Origin: Ooceraea biroi
Taxonomy: Eukaryota; Arthropoda; Insecta; Hymenoptera; Formicidae
Reading direction: 5' to 3'
Assembly (NCBI RefSeq): GCF_003672135.1
Contig: NC_039506.1
Coordinates: 18,136,497 to 18,200,496, forward strand
Length of the DNA: 64,000 bases
Positions 25,287 to 37,100 of the stretch are shown one piece after another. The position numbers and the translations under genes are program-made. Below the pieces are notes generated by a model. It did no database searches. It was given only the letters and a program-made list of their open reading frames with translations, and was not told the origin of the DNA. Numbering within the stretch: position 1 is the stretch's first letter; every line of letters starts with the position of its first letter.

Positions 25287-26269
25287 CTTTGATAATTGAC
25301 CACATATTTTCTCAATGACGCGTAACCAGGACGTAAATTACACAGCTTTAAACGAGCCTTTTACGTGCTCCATTTTTATTAGATAGCAACGTACGATAGT
25401 AATAATAATAATAATAATAAAGCAAAAAGATCAGTGAAGTAAATATTAATTTACACATTAATGTAAAATAGTAAATTGAAAGATCTAATATTAATAATGA
25501 TTATCCGTGAACGCGATCTAAGTCACGAGCTGTGAGCTCTCACGCCCTGTAGGTAGTTTCTAAAACCGCTGCAGAGATTAATGCAAAAAGGTAGTAAATT
25601 CCGCGTCGGCATTTATGCTGAGAACGATCTTCGAGGCGGTTCTTTTTGTACGCAGACTTTTTCTACGCGCATACATTACCATCGGTCAGATGTACAACTT
25701 TCATCCCACGTTCCTAAAGCCCCCCAACAGCAATGCGCGTCGTAATGCTGCATGAGAATGCCGGACTTACGTGCGTGGCCGCGCATGCGAACCGGTTCGC
25801 GGGCCAAGCGATCTCATCGGCGCCGATCGCGAATCGTGAATGAGACGAATCGTAACACGAAATAAACGAAATTTGTAATCTACTTTTTACAGACGCGCGA
25901 GCACGGTTCCTTCCGCCACCGTGCAATTACGCCGCGATAAATTACAATGTTACGTTTCACTCTTCGTGGCCTACTAACGCGTTATCCGCAACTTTTAGCC
26001 CCTTATTAACTCTCGAGCTATTACTTAAAACTGATACGTTCCCACCGTCATTATAGTCATTATCGTTATTGTCCTATCATTATTTTACGCTTGATGGTGA
26101 AATTTATTATCTTGATTGAAACTTACTCCTTGATGCTTTCCATAAGTGCGCAATGCGCTTTATCAATAATTATTGAATTATTATTAATTCACTCAGCTTC
26201 GTCAAAGTTCAATTTCTCGCAATGTCCGATTTCTTTCCTGACATTGGGATTTACGTCATCGTCTTCTAG

Positions 26270-26725
26270 ATTTACCGTAATTTTCGACATTCTTTTCAAT
26301 CGACAAATTTCCCCGCGTCGCACAAAACGGATTTGCTCGCGCGAGTGCGAGAAATCGCACAGATCGAGCAGCGATTCACCAGGAATCTTGTCGCAGAATC
26401 TATAGATGCTTCCTCGACGACGACCTCGACGACGACCACGACGGCCTCAGACTCCGCGAAGGACAGTTCGGACTTGTTTGGTACACTGACGCCGACGTCG
26501 TCGACGACCGCGGCTACGAATCTCGTGGCGTTGGAGGAGTCCTTCGGTGGTATCACCAGCGAGCCAGACCCCGTTGTGCCAACCAAGCGAAAAAACGGCC
26601 TGTACTTCCTAGTGGACTGGAACACCTTCCTGGAGGTCGGCGAGGAGAACAACGAGAAGGTGAATCTGAGGTTCCAGCCGAAAGTCGGCGACAGATCGAG
26701 ATTTCTACCAGTCACTGTGCCGTAA
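26270..26725 (+). CDS. Orphan Thr-rich terminal exon, start uncertain
   Basis: An open frame on the + strand runs to a TAA at 26723..26725 and looks coding in its second half. A Ser/Thr tract (about 26409..26450) leads into a charged, hydrophobic-patterned tail containing NGLYFLVDWNTFLEV and ending FLPVTVP. A good acceptor (CGTCTTCTAG, ending at 26269) opens the same frame. Later AG acceptors near 26358 or 26405 are also possible. An AATAAA follows at about 26911. The donor exon is not clear: it may be an alternative 3' exon of gene A, which shares the Thr-rich style, or the last exon of a separate small gene. No strong in-phase donor is visible in gene A exon 2. Confidence 0.45.
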   Translation: MYRNFRHSFQSTNFPASHKTDLLARVREIAQIEQRFTRNLVAESIDASSTTTSTTTTTASDSAKDSSDLFGTLTPTSSTTAATNLVALEESFGGITSEPDPVVPTKRKNGLYFLVDWNTFLEVGEENNEKVNLRFQPKVGDRSRFLPVTVP

Positions 26726-26910
26726 TCTCTCTATGAAAATTTATCCATTTCATAATATTATAATAAGACAGCGTGTCTTATATAAACGCTATTTCATGCA
26801 CAAGAACCATAATATCCACGGTCGATTGGTTTAAAAAACTCTAAACTATTTAACATGATTTACTATATTGTCTATGTCACTATATGATTTCATGTTTAGT
26901 ATAATTTCTC

Positions 26911-26916
26911 CAATAA
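26911..26916 (+). promoter_or_regulatory. Candidate poly(A) signal after orphan exon
   Basis: AATAAA about 190 bp downstream of the TAA at 26725, followed by a purine-rich GA tract. Its position supports reading 26270..26725 as a terminal exon. Confidence 0.4.
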
Positions 26917-26919
26917 AGA

Positions 26920-28100
26920 GAGAAAGAGAGGATATATGCACATGAAAATTGGAGAAAAGGAGAGGGAGAGAAAAAGAGAGAAAGAAAGAGAGATTTTAAT
27001 ATTTAATATACTTTACATTATTAAAAAGGAATATTAAGAATTACATGTATATATTGACACTGTTTTAATTTTCGCAATTTTCTCTTAAAAGTTTTTTAGT
27101 AAATGTTAAGATTAGGAACGACTTCATCGATTTCAATGACCATGACATGTATTATCAAGGACATGGCTCTGATTAACTGCAAACAATTTTAACTGTCGCT
27201 CATTGTATATTATAAAATTATGAACAAAAGATAGTAAGTATTTAAGTATTAAGTATTTAAAGATAATAAGATCGCCTCTAATCTTAACATTTATCCTTTT
27301 CTTAGTTAAATCACATTATTAATTGTTTAGATATAGCATTTCTGGCAGTTTGAATCGTTCAGCGATTTAGTTCGATTCTTACAAGTTAATCGATTATAGG
27401 ACGAATGTACGTTGCACGAATGCATGAATGCTATAATTTTTAGAAAGTATGGCATCACTATAATAGGTTTATGCATGCTACTTGAGTTCTTTGTATAGGC
27501 GACATACATAAAGATCTTTCTATCGAGGAAATGTTAAGTCCAAAGTAAGATTGATTTTGTTGCAAGAAATGTTTAAGCTATTTACATATTATAATAGCAG
27601 AGGAAACTCAGTGAACAAAGAATGTTAAAGAACATAAGTAAATAAGATGCAAAAGGAATACAATTGTTACTTAATAATTTTATTTAATTTAAAGACAATT
27701 AAATACATTTAAGATTTTTATTGAAAATGTATATGAAGTCTAGAATGTATTAATATATGGAGAGATAATTGTGTTAATATGCTCTGTATAATAAAATTTA
27801 ATATTTATACAAAGGAAAATAAAAATTCTTTCTTTTATATGGCTGCAAATTACTATTGATAATAATTACATCTGTAACACGTTACATTTTTTAAAAATAT
27901 TAATTATTAATGATATTACTATATGTAAAGAAATTCCGATAAATAATATTGATATGTTTCATTCTCTGAATTGGAATGGTTGATCGTCACACTTACGATG
28001 AATGCTCAATTCGATCTCAACATTGGCTTAAATGAAAATCAAAATATTGTGAGTCGTAATACGTGATATTCACGAGTCGCGTCGTTCGTGGGAATCTGAT
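26920..28100. other. Intergenic spacer between genes A and B
   Basis: AT-rich DNA with a purine-rich GAGAAAGAGAG tract near 26916..26992. No coding frame is visible. Confidence 0.5.
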
Positions 28101-28110
28101 AGCTAAACTC

Positions 28111-28126
28111 TCAGTCCGTATCCGAA
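28111..28126 (+). promoter_or_regulatory. Candidate initiator of gene B
   Basis: TCAGT at 28111..28115 matches the arthropod initiator and lies just 14 bp before the gene B start codon. No downstream promoter element at +28 and no TATA box are evident. It may be the start site of a short leader, or a coincidence. Confidence 0.3.
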
Positions 28127-31100
28127 ATGTTACCGAATAAAGATCTCGTTGTGCGTTTCGTTCTTCTGTGGATCTTCATAAGTGACGCAAAATGCCAGAG
28201 TCTCGAGAAAATGTCGAAGACATTGGACGAAATGCTCGCCGATACAAGATCATTTCGGCGGCCACGGGATTACGAAGATACATCGTTAGTTTGGCAGGAG
28301 TATGAATTTGGCACCGGAGCTGGAAATCGAGAAGGTAATGACTGAGTGCTTTATTAAGTCACCATTAATCAATAAATGATTAGCTAAATTAATTATTAAT
28401 AATCAAGCATTAATCAACTAGTTAAATCAGGTGGTTATTAGCATAAGAATTAGTGTATAACTTGCAGAAATTCTATAATAAATAAAAAGACATTTATTTA
28501 AATATGATTAAGAACTGTAAAAGATTTGTGTGTGTGTGACCAAAACAATTATTAAGCTTCTGTCTGTAGGAGATCAATCATGATTTATAAATTACTATCG
28601 TGTGCAAAAAACATAATTATGTTAAATACGTTTAAAATATGAAATCATGAAATTATATGCAAATAAAGCTGCAATTGTCCATTCACGATGAACTTTATTA
28701 CTTACGTAAAAAATAATAAAAAACATTTCTTCCATTTTCAGAGGTTGTCGTGACCAATATTTCAACCCATGATTTCCTTAATATGCCCAATGCCGCTAAT
28801 CAGCAATTTTTGCAAACAAAGGCTGCGTACTATTTTATTTACACAGAAAATTGGAACCTGCATATCTACGAGATTCATTGGGATGATTTAGGAATGATAA
28901 AGTTCCAATTTGTCACGAGTATAATGGCCACGGGACGCATATTACAATTTAAAGTTCTCGAGTTGAGCGCCGAGGAAATGGGGAACGACAATGGCATACG
29001 AAATCTATTGGCAGTTATAGTTATTGAAAACCACTACAACAAGGCTCTGCACTGGTATAGAATATTTGGGAATACGCATTTATTATATCTAAAGTGGCAT
29101 GGAGTAAGGCGCTTTCAGGACATGGAATTCATCCAAAGAGAGAGTCAACATATGATATTGTTACTCGATGATATTGTTACTTCGGATTCGACAAAATCGT
29201 GGATCGATATTTACTTCTTCAAAGTGGACCCTGATAGGCACAGCATTGATATATGGTAAATATGGATTTGTTATTGAATTGCTATGTGTTTTATGCCTCC
29301 CCTTTCACATTTTTCTTTATTTTTTAATTTTTTACGTGATGCCTTGTTTAAATTGCAAAAATTGTAGAATTTTACAGAATTTCATGTGTTTCTTAATTAA
29401 AAAGTAATATTAATTGTTGTAACAACAGAAGCAAAAATTATTTGAATTAAATGATTATTAAATTACATATTTTTTGTCTAGATTTTAATGTTTTCTTCTG
29501 ACGCAGGTTTTGCGAGAATCTGCAAGTTCCAAAGATAGTTGACATCCAAGTCTGCCCAATTTACGGGAGCATCATATTGGGTCTTCATCAACAATATGGC
29601 CATATCGACGTGTACAAATTTGAGGACGGACCTAGGTTGTGTCATCTCGAGAAGCACGATACTATCAACAATCTCAATCCCAACAATCTCACGAACTTCG
29701 TCTGCTTCGGGAGCGGTTACATCGAGTATTTGGCGATCAGCGGGCGGCAACCACGTTTGCTTCATAGTTTCGAGAACGAGTTTCAGATCAATACTGATCT
29801 GCGCCTGGGTAAGACAATTGATCCTTCTTGAACTCAAAAAATTGAGTTGTGCAATGAGGAAACAATGTCGGATTTTTCCGATAAAAATCCGAACCGGTTC
29901 GCGTAAGCAAGCTTCTCTAAACGTGCATGCAACGCTTTTACTGATGTCATCAGTATGTCATCAGTGTCTTTGTTGGTTCTTGTTACGAGATTGAATTGTT
30001 GTGCGTTGGTCATGTATTCTGGATCGATCCTTCGATTTTGCAAGTGGGAAGTATGGAAAATCAGAACATCTACCAGACAAAAATTGGAGATTATTTATTA
30101 TTTATTCGGAAAGTCCGAAAAACTTTTATGTTAATTTTTAAGTACAAATTATATGCTATTAAGAATTAATACAAAGTGTTGCGTTTGAATTTTGCTAAAA
30201 AAATTCGCACAAATTTTTCGGTCGATTCGATATTTCACAAAGTGTCCTTTTGTACAAACGAGTGTATTCTTCGTTTCACAGAAGTCGCTCACGAAATTTC
30301 CTGGATCACCGCCCTGCCGTTGGACACGTATCGGGACGAGTCACTGCTGCTGATGCAGTTGACGAATCAGACGGTGGTCGCATTGACTTGGCAAGGTTCG
30401 AGATTCAAGCCAATCCCGTTACCCAATCAAATCCTGAACAACTTCGATCTGTCGAAAGTTATCATAATCCCGAAAATCGGATTTCTGTATAATGACGTGT
30501 ACGTGCGTATAGAAACGACTTTGAAGGGATCGGCGCATCCTATACACGAAAAGACGGAGAGCATGTTGAAGACGCAGGCTTTGTTGGAGGTGCGTTTGAG
30601 TCGATTTATTACGCATAATATTTTTTATAATATTTATTTTATAATATTATTATATTTTACGAAGCTTTTTATAGATAAATGTTACACAAAATATTCATCA
30701 ATTTATATGCGATATATTAAAATAAATAAACGTGTAGAATATTTTATCTTACGTATATTTTTTTATGAATACACTAATATACTTTATCTAATTTTTGTTT
30801 AATGCATTTATGATGTATTTAATGTGTTTAATCTCTGTAATATTTTATATAGTCTCTAATCTGATCTGATATAATTTTCTTAAAGTTGTTATCAAAGTAT
30901 TTTACAATTTTATAACTCCTTTATACAATCATATATATTATAACTGAAATTTGAGTATAGTTACAATTGAATTTGACCTTCAGTTTGGATTTTGGTTCCA
31001 CTTTAGGACCTAAAAATGAGAAACTCAAAATCGAAAACCAAATCAATTTTAAAGATAGATTTTTCATATTTAAAATGCAATATTGTACATTTTGCAAAAT

Positions 31101-34100
31101 GTATTATACTATTTCTAGGAAGTCTTCCAAAAGCAGGAAGCCATTTTCGACGAGACCGAAGCGCGACTGAATCAGAGCCATTTAATCCCCACGACGACAG
31201 GCTCCTGGAATCTTTCAGAGGTGATCGTTTCGAACGCCACGTTCGACAAGGATGTGGATTACGGCCGTGTCAGGATAGGTTCGGTCGATCTGGGCGTGGA
31301 AGACATCACGGCGAATGTGACGTTAAGCTTGGAGAAATTGAAGGAACTCGAAGCGAAGCTTGATCGAGTCTTACCGAGTGTGTCGGACGCGTCGAACATC
31401 ACCTTACCACCGGATGTCGAGTTGATCGGAGATTTTCTAGTGAATGGCACCCTCTATGCGAAGAAAGTCACCGCTGCTGCGATGAACGACGCGGCGGCGT
31501 CGATCACACTCGCGGACGACATCGTGAACAGCGCCGGCGATATCGTCATCCACGGCCGGAAGGCCTTCCCATCCATCGACATCGATCCATCGAATTTCAC
31601 GGTGTTCTCTTTGAACGGCGTCCCCCTGGAAAAGATCATGTTTGATGCTTCTCTAAGGGATTACAAGGATGTGGACTTTAAGATGTTGAAGCGATTGGAG
31701 ATTCATGGTCACCTGAACTTCTCCGAGATAAATAACATTAATTGGCAGGATCTGATGCAGAGCATAGTGTGGAAAGACAGGCGGACGGTCATTTTGGGAG
31801 AGACAACTGTGGATGAGGTAACGTGAGCGATATAATCGGCTACAGAAGAGGGTATTCAGTAAATTGCAATGGACTGATAAAAAGTTTGAAGTTTTATTGT
31901 ATCTTCATTTAAAGAAGATATAATAATGTCAAAATGATGTATATTTATCTTGCAACTAAAAATTTATTTTACATCTTTTATGCGGATAATTAAATAATGT
32001 AATTATAATGTTAAGTAATGTAATTATTTAGACAATATAAATATAATACATGTTACATATAAAATACTAAATAATAATCATAATAATAAATGGAAACCAA
32101 AATTTATTTATGACATCTTTAATTCATATTAAGGTTTAATTTAAACGATTTAAATTTAGACTACTTTTGCATTTCTTTGTGAATAATTATAGATTGTAGT
32201 ACAATTTATTGGATGCTCTGTTTGGCGGAATCTGCATATTTTATATTTTTTATATTTATCTTTCAAAAATTTCGTTTATAATAATCTTCTGTCTTTTCTA
32301 GATTGTCGCTGAGGACAAGAGCAGCGTTGTAAATTTGAATCATTTGCCATATCCACGAGATTACGTCGTAGAAGATTTTATTAATAACAGATTTGAAACT
32401 AACGTTACGGGTGCAAAATACTTCGACAATCTGTCTGTAAAAGATTTGGTGAACGTCAGCACGATAAATGACATCGACATCTCGGACTTCATCATACTTA
32501 GCAGACATGAAGTCGTTAATGAAGGAATCACTTTTGAGGATTTAGAAGTCGACGGAACTTTTTTGGTACGATTTGTCTCGACATTTTCGTATTTGAAATG
32601 AAAAAGTTCTAGCCGTTAAAAATATTTTCTTTTTCCGAGCAGTTCTGAGTTGTTGATATCATTATTTTTTATATTGCCTAGAGTTCTCTGCTATTGAAAA
32701 TACCGTATACTCAGAAATGAAAATGTTCTAGCCCTTAGAAATTTTTTCTTTTTCCGAGCAGTTCTGAGTTGTTGATATCATTATTTTTTATATTGCCTAG
32801 AGTTCTCTGCTATTGAAAATACCGTATAGTTAGAAATAAAAAAGTTCTAGCCCTTAGAAATTTTTTCTTTTTCCAAGCAGTTCTGAGTTGTTGATATCAT
32901 TATTTTTTATATTGCCTAGAGTTCTCTGCTATTGAAAATACCGTAAACTCAGAAATGAAAAAGATCTAGCCGTTAGAAATTGTTTCTTTTTCCAAGCAGT
33001 TCTGAGTTGTTGATATCATTATTTTTTATATTGCCTAGAGTTCTCTGCTATTGAAAATACCGTAAACTCAGAAATGAAAAAGTTCTAGCCCTTAGAAATT
33101 TTTTCTTTTTCCGAGCAGTTCTGAGTTGTTGATATCATTATTTTTTATATTGCCTAGAGTTCTCTGCTATTGAAAATACCGTATACTCAGAAATGAAAAT
33201 GTTCTAGCCCTTAGAAATTTTTTCTTTTTCCGAGCAGTTCTGAGTTGTTGATATAATTATTTTTTATATTGCCTAGAGTTCTCTGCCATTGAAAATACCG
33301 TAAACTCAGAAATGAAAAAGATCTAGCCGTTAGAAATTGTTTCTTTTTCCGAGCAGTTCTGAGTTGTTGATATCATTATTTTTTATATTGCCTAGAGTTC
33401 TCTACCATTGAAAATACCGTAAACTCAGAAATGACTCAGACGCTACCGCGTTGCTTGATGTTGTATTAACATAATATTATATTATAATTTTAGCTTGACG
33501 GAAATATAACAGGCATCGATTTAAACAGGATAGAAGGTTTGCTTAACGAAACCAATAACATATCTTCGAATGTAATTTTCGAAAATCTTAATGTTACGGG
33601 AAACATTGTATTCGAAGATTCGATTAATACCAAGACATGGTCAGACTTTGATGATATTTTGCTGAAAAGTGAGAAAAGTGCGGTAATTACTGGAAACAAA
33701 GAGTTCTTGAATAATGTTAATATAAAATCTAACATAACGATCAAATTTGAAGAAATCAATGGTCACGCGATCTCGGAATTTGTGACATTAAACAGTGATC
33801 AACAGTTTCCTCGTAAGTACATTACCTAAATCAATTACTTGAATATTGTTATAATAAAAATTATTTAAATATTTTTCAAACTTATTTGGCATTGCGAACA
33901 TATCAACTCCATTTATTTCAGACTTGAAGAAGATATCAGCAAACGTCACTTTCGGCAATGTAACTCTTGGCGCCATGCAAAAATTAAAGGATTACATAAC
34001 TCGCGAAAACTCTGCTGCCTCCAATTGCCTTAACACGATTGTGGTACTCAACAGTAGTATCCCGCCTCTTGTCGACAACTTGTACTTCAATACGCTAACG

Positions 34101-37100
34101 CACAACATTTCGCGGGCTGCCTTCCTCGAAAAACTGAATCAATTCCTCGAAAATGTATATTGCGAGAATTTGTCACTCGCGGAATTAAGGGCCGATGAGA
34201 TCTTGCCCAGTGTGGTCAACGGGATCAATTACACCGATCTGGTCCAACGCACGTTGACGAAATCCACGAAGCAGACTCTGACGGGCGACTTGATAGTCGA
34301 CAATTTGGAAACTGAAGTCTTGGACGCGGAAATGATGAATGAGATGCCGTTGGACGACTTGCATCGAATATTGATGCGTACGATGTCGTTTCACGACAAC
34401 GCTTCCGACGTGGATTCGCCAATCGAGATAGGATCGTTACGAGTGTTGGGAAGGATCAGTGCCTCTTTGATCAACGACATTTACGTCCATGACATTTACG
34501 AGGACAGCATGGGGACCGTGATTTTCCGTGGAGATGTGTCGATCGAGGATCTCACGGTGGCTGGCTTCGTGAACGGTTTAAATCTGTCGCAAATCGCCGA
34601 CGACGCCGTTCGAAAAACCGACAGAAATGTCACGTTTGCAGGACACAAAGTATTTGAAAACTTCACGTGCGAATATCTAGACGCGCGATTTGTAAACGAC
34701 CATTTTGTGGGTGATATTCTGAATGCCGATCAGGAGCAGACGTTGAAAGGACCAGTTACTGTGACCGGTATGTATAATATTTGCAGAAATATTCACGTTT
34801 TTTATATTTTCAGTAGTTTGTAATATCTCAATTCTCTATATTTTACACACTTTGGCCGCAGGCGTTTTAATCTTTTATTTTAATCTTGATATTTTTATTT
34901 TTAAAGCCACATGCTTCTATAATACCATACTCAACATAAGAACTGTTTACAAATGCAACAAATTAAAAATGACAAAATTTAGAATTACAGGTATTTAACA
35001 AGTATAATATTGTAAATATTACTTTGTATCGTACTAATTCACTGTGGAGACAATTCCACACAACACGAGATCGCTTATTTAGTAGATACTGCAAATAAGA
35101 TTCGGATTCGATTCCACATAAATATTACAATATATTACATAAATTCATAATTGTAATATATCAAATATTACAATTATGAATTTATAAGATAGTTTCGTGT
35201 TACAAGATGATTTTGTGTCATATACTTTGAAAATTTGTATTCCCAGCATATTGGCGACATTTTGTGATATAAGTTGCGAAGTGCAAATTTGCAAAATGAG
35301 ATTATTTTATACATACGTTAATAATAGATACGATATGTTTTTAATATTACTAAAGCTTCATCTCGGAACATTATGCAGTAGTTCAGTATTAAATAATTCC
35401 TCGTCACATAACTTATACGTGTATTATCTAATACACACATGCGTAAATAAATATATGTATTATTCAAGTAAATTTTCTATTTAATGTAAGTAAGGTTGTC
35501 TTTATCAACTCTTCCATTGGGTAAACGCGGTGTGATGTCATTGATGAAAATTGTATGTAGCTTGATATTCTCGGGAAAGAACGGATATCCTTGCAGATGA
35601 TCAATCAAAACTTTTTTCTAAAATATATAGTAACGATATGAATATTTCATAAACGGATATGTACGATCTTAGTAATTTTGCAGTGTATTATATATTATTA
35701 TGTTAGCTCTGAAAACCTGAAATTCTGCCGATGGTTTAATATACAGCAATTTTAAGGTATTACTACTACTGAGTATATAGGCCTCTTTCACACGCGGATG
35801 TTTTTCAATTTTAGCCTCGACTTGTGTATTCGAAATGTACTGCTCTTCAAAGTACATAACATTATTGATCTTGTCGATGACGTAAATGGCACCATCCGTG
35901 TCGAAGTAGCCCCAATCCCCGGTGTAATACCACCCTACAGGATATTATATCATTCCACTCACTGTCTTCTTGTTAGCAATTTGCGTAACGGCTTTCGTAA
36001 TTTCAAGGTAGTCGCAGTAACATAAGATTAATTATAATAAATGAGAACAACTGTAAAACATACCCTTAGCCATACGTTTGAGGTCCTTGGATTTAAGTAA
36101 ACGTGGAAATTCTTTGTTTCTTTCGTAAAATATTTCGCCATTGCTTAAAGTTATGTTCGGATATTTGCACCAGATCTCACCGTATGATTTTGGACCCAAC
36201 TTTTTCCTGGTGATCATATCGATAATCTTCACTTTCATCATTTGCCCTACGTAGCCGCTACACCCGTCTTTTCTGCAGTTTTTCTGGCAAGCTATTACGC
36301 CTGTCTGCACCATACCTGGAACAATTCGGACATCTCGGATCTTCTCGATACTGAATCGTTGCCGTCGATCGTTGATTATCACGCTATACGGGAGTGCACG
36401 TTTATGTACTTCAATGTGCGTACTATATACTTTAACGATGGAAACATGCGGTAACAACTTCATCAGCTTTGTATAAGCCTTGTGCCTGACCTCCGAATCA
36501 CACACGATTTCCCTCAACATAGAGGTATCGTACGTTCTAACATCGATGTTGAAGAACATCTTGTTGCACATTGTGCTCTCAAGCAACACCCAGTTCACCT
36601 AAAACAGATCTACTTGATACCTTTCATTCGTTCTCGGGAGCGCTTGGGTGTTTCAGTAGTATGATTCTCTCACCTTGTATTTCTGTATGGTTTCGTACAT
36701 GTTCTCCTCGCTGAAGTTCTTGGGCTTGATCACCGTCACATACTCGAGTATAGCGTGCACGATGAGGAACGGACCGTGCAGCGAACAGAAGGGTGCGTAC
36801 CACAGACCGACATCATTCTTCTGCATTCTGGGTATCTGCCTGGTCGTCGGGTACGAGAACATTACGTGAGGAAACTCAATGTTGCCATAAGAGGTAGTTG
36901 CGCTGGGAGAGTACATCACCACCGCACTCTCCATTTCGTTTACGCTTAAGCACGAAAATTCGTCGACTTTATTCTCCTCGACGCTGCTTATGACGTTATG
37001 GACAAAGTAATAGTTTCGTACATTGGTGGAACCATAAAAAGTCCACGGGTGGCATTCGTCAATGGTCACGATGTACGTAGACAATTTTCTCACGCGATTT

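Noticed and set aside
32587..33434. CRISPR-like regular spacing of a repeated sequence
   Set aside because: Whole 119-bp units are repeated with no unique spacers, in an intron of a eukaryotic gene; it is a minisatellite.
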